Under the pieces are notes generated by a model. That model was not told where the DNA came from. It did not search any database and was given only the letters and a program-made list of their open reading frames with translations. A stretch of 64,000 bases of DNA from Eubacterium sp. (GTDB taxonomy: Bacteria; Bacillota; Clostridia; Lachnospirales; Lachnospiraceae), in assembly GCA_024698585.1 (NCBI GenBank), contig JAILRB010000064.1, positions 1-64,000 on the forward strand, given 5' to 3'. The translations under genes and the position numbers were made by a program. Positions within the stretch are counted from its first letter, which is position 1. The number at the start of each line of letters is the position of its first letter. This document shows positions 50,890 to 59,000 of the stretch, in pieces.

Positions 50890-51804
50890 ATGATTAAAGA
50901 TATTCAGGAAGAAATTATTCAGTTAAAAAAAGAAAAAGATATATGTATTTTGGCTCATTGCTATGAAAATCCAGAAATTCTGGAAGTGGCAGATTTTACC
51001 GGAGATAGTTATGCATTGGCAGTAAAAGCTTCGCAGGTGGAAAACAAAATTGTCATTATGTGTGGAGTTCGTTTTATGGCGGAGACTGTAAAGATTCTTT
51101 CCCCGGATAAGAAGGTTATCCTATCTCATCCAGATGCAGGTTGTCCGATGGCTGAACAGTTGGATAAGGAAATGGTGGTTCAGGCGAAGGAAATGATGCC
51201 GGACTATACGGTAGTGGCATATGTGAATACCACAAGCGAATTGAAGACGGTTTGTGATGTTTGTGTGACATCATCTTCCGCTGTGACGATTTGTAAAAAA
51301 ATTGAAAATGACAAGATTTTATTTATTCCGGATCCACAGTTAGGAAAATGGGTTTCCGAGCAGATTCCGGACAAAGAATTTAAAATTTTAGGTGCAGGAT
51401 GTCCGACTCACTGTGCCATGACCATAAAGGATGTGGAAAAAGCAAAAAAAGACCATCCGAATGCATTGCTTTTGGTTCATCCGGAATGCAGACCGGAAGT
51501 AACAGCAGAAGCAGACTATGCTGGCTCTACCACAGGAATTATGAATTATGCAAAACAGAGTGATGCAAAGGAATTTATTATTGGAACAGAAAACAGTATT
51601 AAGACGCATTTACAGATGGAATGTCCGGATAAGCAGTTTTATGCTTTGTCAAAAGAATGTATTTGCCCGAATATGAAATTAACCACATTAGTTGACGTGT
51701 TGAATTGTTGTAAGGGTAATGGGGGAGAAGAGATTGAATTAGAGGAAGAAACCAGACTGGCAGCGAAGAAGTGTATTGATGAAATGATTCGCTTAGGTGA
51801 TTAA
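50890..51804 (+). CDS. nadA: Quinolinate synthase A
   Basis: A 304-residue [4Fe-4S] enzyme that condenses iminoaspartate and dihydroxyacetone phosphate into quinolinate for NAD synthesis. Family motifs: ILAHCYENPEI, ADFTGDSYALA, CGVRFMAETVKIL, SHPDAGCPMA and ECICPNMKLTTL. Cysteines in CGVRFM, GCPTHC/HPEC and CICPNM supply the three cluster ligands. The expected partners nadB and nadC are not in the window. Cluster assembly would depend on IscS-IscU-type proteins. Confidence 0.94.
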   Translation: MIKDIQEEIIQLKKEKDICILAHCYENPEILEVADFTGDSYALAVKASQVENKIVIMCGVRFMAETVKILSPDKKVILSHPDAGCPMAEQLDKEMVVQAKEMMPDYTVVAYVNTTSELKTVCDVCVTSSSAVTICKKIENDKILFIPDPQLGKWVSEQIPDKEFKILGAGCPTHCAMTIKDVEKAKKDHPNALLLVHPECRPEVTAEADYAGSTTGIMNYAKQSDAKEFIIGTENSIKTHLQMECPDKQFYALSKECICPNMKLTTLVDVLNCCKGNGGEEIELEEETRLAAKKCIDEMIRLGD

Positions 51805-51818
51805 GTTAGAGTTTGAGA

Positions 51819-51853
51819 AACGAGAGAAACATAAGGTATGTGTTTCTCTCGTT
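51819..51853 (+). terminator. Terminator of nadA
   Basis: Perfect 13-bp stem AACGAGAGAAACA/TGTTTCTCTCGTT (with 2 extra loop bases), followed by CCTATT. Confidence 0.7.
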
Positions 51854-51892
51854 CCTATTATGGGGGGGGAGAAAGAATATTAGGAGGAAGTT

Positions 51893-52975
51893 ATGAGTAA
51901 AGCGTTAATTGCAATGAGCGGTGGAGTAGACAGCAGTGTGGCTGCCGTGTTAATGAAAGAGCAAGGCTACGACCCAATCGGAGTTACCATGAAATTATAT
52001 GACAATGAAGATATTCAGATGGAACACGAGAAAACCTGTTGTTCCTTAAGTGACGTGGAAGATGCCAGAAGTGTGGCACTAAAAGTCGGTTTTCCATATT
52101 ATGTGTTTAACTTTAAAGCGGAGTTCAATGAAAAGGTTATTGCAAAATTCGTCGAAAGCTATATGAATGGTAGAACACCGAATCCTTGCATTGATTGTAA
52201 TCGTTACTTAAAATTTGCTGAATTATATCGCCGGGCAAAAGAGCTGGGCTGTGAATTCATTGTAACAGGGCACTATGCCAGAATTCGTTTTAATGAAGAA
52301 ACGCAGAAATACGAACTGATGAAAGGTGTCGATGATTCAAAGGATCAGAGTTATGTCTTGTATCATCTGACCCAGGAACAGTTAGCGCATACAAAATTCC
52401 CATTAGGGGAATATACGAAAGATGAAATCCGTGAGAAGGCAGAAAGTGTCGGATTGTTAAATGCGTACAAGCATGACAGTCAGGACATCTGTTTCATTCC
52501 GGACGGAAACCATAAGAAATTTATCGAAGGATACACCGGCGAGAAGGTTGGTTCCGGAGATTTTCTGGATATTAATGGAAAGGTTGTCGGAACACATCAG
52601 GGATATTACCGATATACCGTGGGACAGCGGAAAGGGGTTCAGGTAAAAAGGGAAGGAAAGAATTATGTATTGGAAATTAAGCCGGAATCCAATGAAGTGG
52701 TAATCGGAAGAAACAAGGATTTATTCCATCAGAATCTGATTGCCGGGGATTTCAACTGGATTTCCGGAAATGCACCAATGGAACCAATTCGTGTTCAGGG
52801 TAGAACCCGTTATCATCAGGCACTGGCTGATGCCACGGCAACGGTGATGGAAAATGGAGAGGTAAAAGTGGTGTTTGATGAGCCACAACGTGCCATTACC
52901 AAGGGGCAGTCAGTGGTGTTATATGATGGGGATGTCGTTTTGGGTGGCGGAACCATTTTGGAAATTAGAGAATAG
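51893..52975 (+). CDS. mnmA: tRNA-specific 2-thiouridylase
   Basis: A 360-residue enzyme that puts sulfur on U34 of tRNA-Lys, -Glu and -Gln. The PP-loop ALIAMSGGVDSSVAAVLM binds ATP. The catalytic cysteine pair lies in TPNPCIDCNRYLKF and SQDICFIPDG. TVGQRKGVQV and the C-terminal barrel are normal. It takes sulfur relayed from a cysteine desulfurase such as the IscS encoded at 7.8 kb. Ribosome site TTAGGAGGAAG. In Bacillus the gene lies beside cymR and iscS; here it is only 0.6 kb from cysK. Confidence 0.96.
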   Translation: MSKALIAMSGGVDSSVAAVLMKEQGYDPIGVTMKLYDNEDIQMEHEKTCCSLSDVEDARSVALKVGFPYYVFNFKAEFNEKVIAKFVESYMNGRTPNPCIDCNRYLKFAELYRRAKELGCEFIVTGHYARIRFNEETQKYELMKGVDDSKDQSYVLYHLTQEQLAHTKFPLGEYTKDEIREKAESVGLLNAYKHDSQDICFIPDGNHKKFIEGYTGEKVGSGDFLDINGKVVGTHQGYYRYTVGQRKGVQVKREGKNYVLEIKPESNEVVIGRNKDLFHQNLIAGDFNWISGNAPMEPIRVQGRTRYHQALADATATVMENGEVKVVFDEPQRAITKGQSVVLYDGDVVLGGGTILEIRE

Positions 52976-52989
52976 AGAAAGAACATGAG

Positions 52990-53015
52990 CGGCACTGTTT
53001 CGGACAGTGCCGTTT
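52990..53015 (+). terminator. Terminator of mnmA
   Basis: Perfect 9-bp stem CGGCACTGT/ACAGTGCCG followed by TTT. Confidence 0.75.
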
Positions 53016-53019
53016 GCAT

Positions 53020-53119
53020 TGAACTTTTTAGTTCAGCTTTCTTATACGAAACTAAAAAGTTCAGCCTACATAAACTGAACTAAAAGTTCAGCAACATCTG
53101 TACTGAACTAAAAGTTCAG
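53020..53119. repeat. Cluster of four CTGAACT/AGTTCAG hairpins
   Basis: Short palindromes of the form TGAACT-N3/4-AGTTCA at 53020-53035, AACT-N4-AGTT at about 53050-53061, and two identical CTGAACT-AAA-AGTTCAG at 53075-53091 and 53103-53119. The last one merges with the end of the structured repeat that follows. No gene is present. Confidence 0.8.
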
Positions 53120-53241
53120 CCCACATAAATTCGTAAAACAGCGACTGCGTCGCTTTTCATCTGCGAAACGCCTTTTCCGCTGTTTCACAGCGTTCAAAGC
53201 TGCTTCGCAGATGCGTTTTACTCATTTATGTGGCGCTCCGC
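53114..53241 (-). repeat. Structured repeat, third copy (inverted)
   Basis: Read on the minus strand it begins GCGGAGCGCC and ends GGGCTGAAC, matching the ends of the 22-kb copies. It has the same architecture: outer stem CCACATAAAT/ATTTATGTGG, then TAAAAC/GTTTTA, then a CATCTGC-bearing hairpin (longer here, with an inner CGCTGT/ACAGCG) and a small GCGAC/GTCGC hairpin. The outer stem sequence differs from the 22-kb copies yet still pairs. Confidence 0.75.
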
Positions 53242-53245
53242 AAAT

Positions 53246-53303
53246 AAAAAAAGCATTCCACAAAAAAAGTCAGCTTGCAGCCTTTTTCGGGAATGCTTTT
53301 TTT
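53246..53303 (+). terminator. Strong bidirectional hairpin terminator
   Basis: AAAAAAAGCATTCC pairs with GGAATGCTTTTTTT over a 30-nt loop, isolating the cysK promoter from upstream transcription. Confidence 0.75.
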
Positions 53304-53324
53304 ATTGCTGAACTTTTTTGACAA

Positions 53325-53346
53325 AACCTATTGACATTGTAGGAAT
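53325..53346 (+). promoter_or_regulatory. Candidate Rrf2 operator 1 at cysK
   Basis: CCTA-N9-TAGG followed by AAT. Its 9-bp spacer contains the TTGACA -35 itself, so binding would exclude RNA polymerase. Confidence 0.6.
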
Positions 53347-53359
53347 TAAATGGTAATAT
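53331..53359 (+). promoter_or_regulatory. cysK: Promoter of the leader-cysK-metY operon
   Basis: Perfect TTGACA and TAATAT separated by 17 bp. Transcription would begin near 53366. Confidence 0.85.
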
Positions 53360-53365
53360 CCACAT

Positions 53366-53387
53366 ATCCTACAAAACAGATAGGAAA
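53366..53387 (+). promoter_or_regulatory. Candidate Rrf2 operator 2 at cysK
   Basis: ATCCTA-N9-TAGGAA starting at the expected transcription start. Its centre is 41 bp, about four helical turns, from that of operator 1. Confidence 0.6.
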
Positions 53388-53409
53388 TAAAACAAAGGAG
53401 ATTGATGTG

Positions 53410-53529
53410 ATGAGGACTAAAACGTACTACAATATGCATATGATGAAATTGTACTGTTGCAATTGTACAGAAAGTGATAAGATGGGTAGGGACGTACGAA
53501 TGTGTTGTCCAAATCATATGTTTATATAA
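53410..53529 (+). CDS. 39-aa Cys/Met-rich leader peptide upstream of cysK
   Basis: Too short for the ORF track. ATG 53410 follows AAAGGAG with a 9-nt gap. The peptide has five Cys (a CCNC cluster at residues 16-19 and CC at 32-33) and seven Met in 39 residues, far above chance. Its TAA stop overlaps the AAAAGGAG ribosome site of cysK, whose ATG is 14 nt further on, which implies translational coupling. It lies between a cysteine-type promoter and cysK. It fits a leader peptide that senses charged tRNA-Cys through ribosome stalling; a tiny zinc-binding protein is the alternative. I see no obvious terminator/antiterminator pair, so control could be at translation. Confidence 0.65.
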   Translation: MRTKTYYNMHMMKLYCCNCTESDKMGRDVRMCCPNHMFI

Positions 53530-53543
53530 AAGGAGATTTAGAA

Positions 53544-54476
53544 ATGGCAAATATAAAAAATAATGCATCAGAATTAGTTGGAGGTACACCATTAGTAAAG
53601 GTTGCTAATTATTCCGCAAAAGAAGGCGTGACAGACGCTGAAATATTAGTGAAGTTAGAATACTTTAACCCGGCAGGTTCTGTAAAAGATCGTATCGCTT
53701 TAGCAATGATTGAAGAAGCAGAAGCAAAGGGAGAATTAAAGGAAGGTGGAACAATCATTGAGCCGACTTCCGGAAATACAGGAATTGGTATTGCATCTGT
53801 TGCAGCAGCAAAGGGATATCGTGTAATCATTACACTCCCGGAAACCATGTCTGTGGAAAGAAGAAATATCATGAAGGCCTATGGTGCTGAATTAGTGCTT
53901 ACAGACGGAACCAAAGGAATGAAGGGTGCCATCGCAAAGGCAGAAGAAATTAAGGAACAGACACCTGGTGCCATTATTTTAGGCCAGTTTGTAAACCCGG
54001 CAAATCCAAAGGCACATAAAGCAACAACCGGACCGGAAATCTGGAAGGATACAGACGGAAAAGTAGACATTTTTGTAGCTGGTGTTGGTACCGGTGGAAC
54101 CATTACAGGGGTTGGTGAGTATCTGAAGGAACAGAATCCGAACGTACAGGTTGTGGCAGTTGAGCCGGAAACAAGCCCGGTACTTTCTGAAGGAAAGGCT
54201 GGAGCTCATAAAATTCAGGGGATTGGTGCAGGATTTATACCGGATGTATTAAATACAAAGGTATATGATGAAGTAATCCCTGTAGCCAATGAAGATGCAT
54301 TTGAAACAGGAAAGAAGATAGCAGCAGAAGAAGGCGTGTTAGTAGGAATCTCATCCGGTGCAGCATTATATGCAGCAACACAGCTTGCAAAGAGACCGGA
54401 AAATAAGGGAAAGACCATTGTGGCTTTACTCCCTGATTCAGGAGACAGATACTACTCCACAGCGCTGTTTAACTAA
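53544..54476 (+). CDS. cysK: Cysteine synthase A (O-acetylserine sulfhydrylase)
   Basis: A 310-residue PLP enzyme that makes cysteine from O-acetylserine and sulfide. Start at ATG 53544, after AAAAGGAGATTTAGAA; the track's start lies inside the leader ORF. The PLP lysine is in [11 protein letters not shown], the substrate loop is [12 protein letters not shown], the phosphate loop is [10 protein letters not shown] and [10 protein letters not shown] closes the C terminus. The full set is intact. metY follows after 23 bp. Two CCTA-N9-TAGG dyads flank its promoter. Confidence 0.96.
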   Translation: MANIKNNASELVGGTPLVKVANYSAKEGVTDAEILVKLEYFNPAGSVKDRIALAMIEEAEAKGELKEGGTIIEPTSGNTGIGIASVAAAKGYRVIITLPETMSVERRNIMKAYGAELVLTDGTKGMKGAIAKAEEIKEQTPGAIILGQFVNPANPKAHKATTGPEIWKDTDGKVDIFVAGVGTGGTITGVGEYLKEQNPNVQVVAVEPETSPVLSEGKAGAHKIQGIGAGFIPDVLNTKVYDEVIPVANEDAFETGKKIAAEEGVLVGISSGAALYAATQLAKRPENKGKTIVALLPDSGDRYYSTALFN

Positions 54477-54499
54477 ACAAATATAAGGAGTAATTAAAA

Positions 54500-55786
54500 A
54501 TGAGTGAAAGAAATTATAAATTTGAAACATTACAGATTCATGTAGGACAGGAACAGCCGGATCCGGCAACAGATGCCAGAGCCGTTCCGATTTATCAGAC
54601 CACATCTTATGTATTTAGAGATTCTGCCCATGCGGCAGCAAGATTTGGTCTTGCAGATGCGGGCAATATTTACGGAAGATTGACGAACTCCACACAGGGC
54701 GTTTTTGAAGACAGAATTGCAAAGTTAGAAGGCGGTGTGGCAGGTCTTGCAGTAGCTTCCGGAGCAGCGGCAATCACATATACGATTGAGGCATTGGCAT
54801 CAGCAGGAGAACATATTGTGGCACAGAAGACCATTTATGGTGGTTCGGCAAATCTTTTGGCACATACACTTCCGACATACGGAATTGAGACAACATTCGT
54901 TGATGCACACAATTTAGAAGAAGTAGAAGGTGCTATTCAGGAAAATACAAAGGCAATCTATCTCGAAACATTAGGAAATCCAAACAGTGACATTCCAAAC
55001 ATTGATGCCATTGCAGAAATTGCACATAAGCATGGACTTCCTGTAGTCGTAGATAATACCTTTGGTACACCATATTTCTTCCGTCCATTAGAACATGGTG
55101 CAGATATTGTAGTTCACTCTGCAACCAAGTTTATTGGTGGACACGGAACATCTTTAGGTGGTGTCATTGTTGATGGTGGTAAATTTGATTGGGCAGCCAG
55201 CGGAAAGTACCCTGGTATTTCGGAACCAAACCCAAGTTATCATGGCGTTCGTTTCACAGATGCAGCAGGTCCTGCAGCATTCGTGACTTACATTAGAGCA
55301 ATTCTCTTACGTGATACCGGTGCAGCGATTTCACCATTCAATGCATTCCTGTTGTTACAGGGAACAGAAACACTTTCCCTAAGATTGGAAAGACATAACG
55401 AAAATGCAAAGAAGGTTGTGGAATATCTTTCTAAGCACCCATTAGTTGATAAGGTAAATCATCCATCCCTTCCGGAACATCCGGATCATGAATTATATGA
55501 AAAGTTCTTCCCGAATGGTGGTGCAAGCATTTTCACTTTTGAAATTAAGGGGGGCCAGGAAGAAGCACATAAGTTCATTGATAACCTACAGTTATTCTCA
55601 TTGCTTGCAAACGTGGCAGATGTAAAATCGTTGGTAATTCATCCTGCTACAACAACACATAGCCAGGCAACAGAAGAAGAATTGCTTGCGCAGAATATTA
55701 AGCCAAACACAATTCGTCTTTCTATTGGAACAGAAAATATTGACGACATTATCTTAGACTTAGACGAAGCATTTAAAGCATTATAA
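54500..55786 (+). CDS. metY: O-acetylhomoserine sulfhydrylase (MetY type)
   Basis: A 428-residue PLP enzyme of the Cys/Met metabolism family. YKFETLQIHVGQEQPDPATDARAVPIYQTTSYVF and the length point to O-acetylhomoserine sulfhydrylase rather than cystathionine gamma-synthase. SATKFIGGHGTSLGGVIVDGG holds the PLP lysine and the His-Gly extension typical of MetY. It would convert O-acetylhomoserine and sulfide to homocysteine. Cotranscribed with cysK, so cysteine and homocysteine synthesis share one control region. Confidence 0.92.
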   Translation: MSERNYKFETLQIHVGQEQPDPATDARAVPIYQTTSYVFRDSAHAAARFGLADAGNIYGRLTNSTQGVFEDRIAKLEGGVAGLAVASGAAAITYTIEALASAGEHIVAQKTIYGGSANLLAHTLPTYGIETTFVDAHNLEEVEGAIQENTKAIYLETLGNPNSDIPNIDAIAEIAHKHGLPVVVDNTFGTPYFFRPLEHGADIVVHSATKFIGGHGTSLGGVIVDGGKFDWAASGKYPGISEPNPSYHGVRFTDAAGPAAFVTYIRAILLRDTGAAISPFNAFLLLQGTETLSLRLERHNENAKKVVEYLSKHPLVDKVNHPSLPEHPDHELYEKFFPNGGASIFTFEIKGGQEEAHKFIDNLQLFSLLANVADVKSLVIHPATTTHSQATEEELLAQNIKPNTIRLSIGTENIDDIILDLDEAFKAL

Positions 55787-55836
55787 ATAGTAAAATATAA
55801 ATAAAAGCCATTATGTATCTGAAAACTCTCTTTTGC

Positions 55837-55865
55837 GTGATACAATTTGTTAAAAAATTGTTCAC
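55837..55865. other. Inverted repeat downstream of metY
   Basis: GTGA-T-ACAATTT and AAATTGT-T-CAC pair over a short loop, followed by AAAAAA-GGGGG-TTTTTT. It may be the metY terminator or a site for the GH64 gene; I cannot decide. Confidence 0.4.
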
Positions 55866-55948
55866 AAAAAAGGGGGTTTTTTGGTTGTAATTGCTAAAAA
55901 AATGGATACAAAATCGGTACATTGTACATAGGGATATTATGGCATTTA

Positions 55949-55957
55949 TGTTATAAT
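55949..55957 (+). promoter_or_regulatory. Extended -10 promoter of the GH64 gene
   Basis: TG-T-TATAAT, 57 bp before the ATG, with no clear -35. Confidence 0.5.
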
Positions 55958-56014
55958 CAAATTTGTGGGTTTTACCGCAGGGAAATTGAAGGGAAAATTG
56001 AAAAGGAGATTATT

Positions 56015-59000
56015 ATGAGACGAGTGAAAAAAGGGTTAGCTGTTATGCTGACGCTTGTTTTAGTGACGGCTATGATGCCGTTTTCACAGGCGAATGTCAG
56101 TGCGGCGAAAAAAATGAAACTCTCAAAGAAGAAAATCACTTTAACCGTTGGGAGCAAGAAGAAAGTTAAAGTGAAAAATGCACCAAAGGGTGTTAAGGTC
56201 AAATGGAAATCTAAGAACAAGAAAATTGCCAAGGTTTCAAAGAAAGGTGTGATTACTGCAGTAAAAGCAGGTAAGACTACCGTAACGGCAAAAGTTGGAA
56301 CAAAGAAACTGAAATGCAAAATAGTTGTAAAAGCAAAAACAGTGGTTGTTCCACAGACTACAAAGAAACAGGCAACTCCTGTAGCAACACCAACCACAAA
56401 AGCTACAGAAGTAACACAAACACAGAATACAACAAGTGCACAGGCTACTACAGTAGCACAGTCAACAACTAAGGCTCAGAGTACCACAGCACAGCAGACT
56501 ACAACCGCACAGTCAACGACAAAAGCACAGAGTACCACAGCAGCACAGTCTACAACCCAGGCACAGGCCGGTGCGGAAGACATTTATGCCAATGCTGCAT
56601 TTTTAGGAGATGGTGCTCAGGGCGGTGCATTAACTGACGTTTATAAGGCAGTCGTTATTTCCGGAGAAGATGTTACACCGAATAACATTCAGAATTTCCA
56701 GGGGATTACAGCCATTCATGTAATTATGAGTGATGCCTTAATAGGAGATGTTCTTGTCAATGGAACTGCTAGTACCGGAAAAGTAGAGGGTGCAGGTTTA
56801 TTTATAAATATTGATGATTTAACAAAAACGGATAATGAAGTAATCGTGAAAAATCCTGACGGGACTCAGAAAGCCGTTATCCGAATTTATAATAAAAATG
56901 GGGATGGAAGTGGAACTGGTGAGAACCCGGTTACACAGAATCAGACCACAACAAACACACAGCCGACAACAAAGTCTACAGAAACTACGACTGCAGCTTC
57001 TACCAAATTAGGAAATGTGGAAGGATTATCCTATGCAGGAAACGAGAATCTGCCACATTATTTTGCTTGGGCAAAAGCAGCAGATGTTGATGGATATCAT
57101 GTATTTGTTGATGGAGAAAAGGTTACAGATGTAACAGAAGGATGCGTGAACTTAGATGCAGGATTATTTGCAAAGGGCGGAACTTTTGTAATCGGAATTC
57201 AGGCATACAAGGGAAATCTTGTTTCTGATATTGCAACCATTGAACATACTGTTGCAGCACAGGTGACAACCAAAGAAGTCACTACTGCGCAGACAACAAC
57301 AAAGGAACAGACAACAAAAGAAACAACTACAGCGCAGGCTACAACCAAAGAAGTCACTACCGCGCAGCAGACAACCAAGGAAGTGACCACAGCGCAGCAG
57401 ACAACTAAGGAAGTAACTACAGCACAGCAGACAACCAAGGAAGTGACAACTCAGGCCGGTGGTGAAGACATTTATGCGAACGCACAGTTCCTCGGAGACG
57501 GAGCACAGGACGGTGCATTGTCGAATACTTTTAAAGTCGTTGTAATCAAGGGAGAAGTTACACCAAATAATGTTCAGAATTTCCAGGGAATTGTTGCAAT
57601 TCATAATATCTTCGGAGATGCAGACATTAAGAATGTGACAGTAAACGGACAGCCTTCTACCGGAAAAGTTGAAGGCGCAGGCTTGTTCATTAACATTAAT
57701 GACTTAACAGAAAAAGATAATACCGTTATTGTATATAACAATGCAGGGGCAGAAAAAGCAGTTCTTCGTGTTTACAATGCAAATGGAACAGGAAGTGTTG
57801 CAGAACCAACTACTGCAAGTCAGCAGCAGACGACACAGTCACAGGTAACAACAAAGGAACAGACTACAAAGGAAACAACATCAGTACAGACTACAACAAA
57901 GGAACAGACGACTTCCGGAAATGAAACATTACCGGCAGTAGCAGGTTTAACCTATTCAGGAAATACAAGTCTTCCATACTACTTTGCTTGGGCAGCAAGC
58001 ACAGGTGTAGATGGATATCATGTATATGTCAATAGCACAAAAGCAATGGATGTATCAGGTTCGGCAGCGAATTTAGACGCTTCATTCTTCCCTACAAACG
58101 GAACTTACAAGATTGGCGTTCAGGCATTTAAGGGAATAGCAGTTTCTCCGATTACTACCATTGATTATGTTGTGACAAATGCTTCTGAAAATCCAACTCA
58201 GGGACAGCAGACTACAGCACAGACACAGGCACCAACTCAGGCACAGCCTACAACCCAGGCACAGCCTACAACTCAGGCACAGCCTACAACTCAGGCCGGA
58301 GGAACAGATATTTATGCTAATGCACCATTCCTTGGAGATGGAGCTCAGGGTGGAGCGTTATCAAACACTTATAAAGTAGTTGTTACACAGGGTGATGTTA
58401 CCCCGAACAACATTCAGAACTTCCAGGGAATTGTTGCAATTCACAATATCTTTGGAGACGCAGACATTAAGAACGTGACAGTAAACGGTCAGGCATCAAC
58501 AGGAAAAGTAGAAGGTGCCGGATTGTTCATTAATATCAACGATTTAACAGAAAAAGATAATACCGTTATCGTATATAACAATGCAGGTTCAGTGAAGGCA
58601 ATCCTTCGTGTATATAATGCGAATGGAAATGGCGGCGTAGAACCAACGCAGGCACCTACGCAGGCACCTACACAGGCACCAACACAGCAGCCGACTCAGC
58701 AGCCAACACAGCAGCCGACTCAGACAACTGTGAATTTCACAACAGATTCATCCATCAGAGAACCATTTGGAATTGATGTAACAAATCCGGAACCGGGAAT
58801 CATTCGTGTGGTTTGGGGTGCAGATGAACCAAACTGCTTCAATGTTTATGTTGATGGCGTACGTAAAAAGACAAAAGTTGCAGCATCAGTACAGAATATT
58901 CCGGTACAGACAGAAGGAAATCATGTGGTTTCTATTGCACATGTAAATCCAACAAACAGTACGGAATCAAATCGTAAGGATGTAACCATTTATGTTACTG

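Noticed and set aside
57164-57604. Cys-rich and Val-rich antisense ORFs in the GH64 gene
   Set aside because: Produced by the repeated Thr/Gln linker codons read on the other strand.
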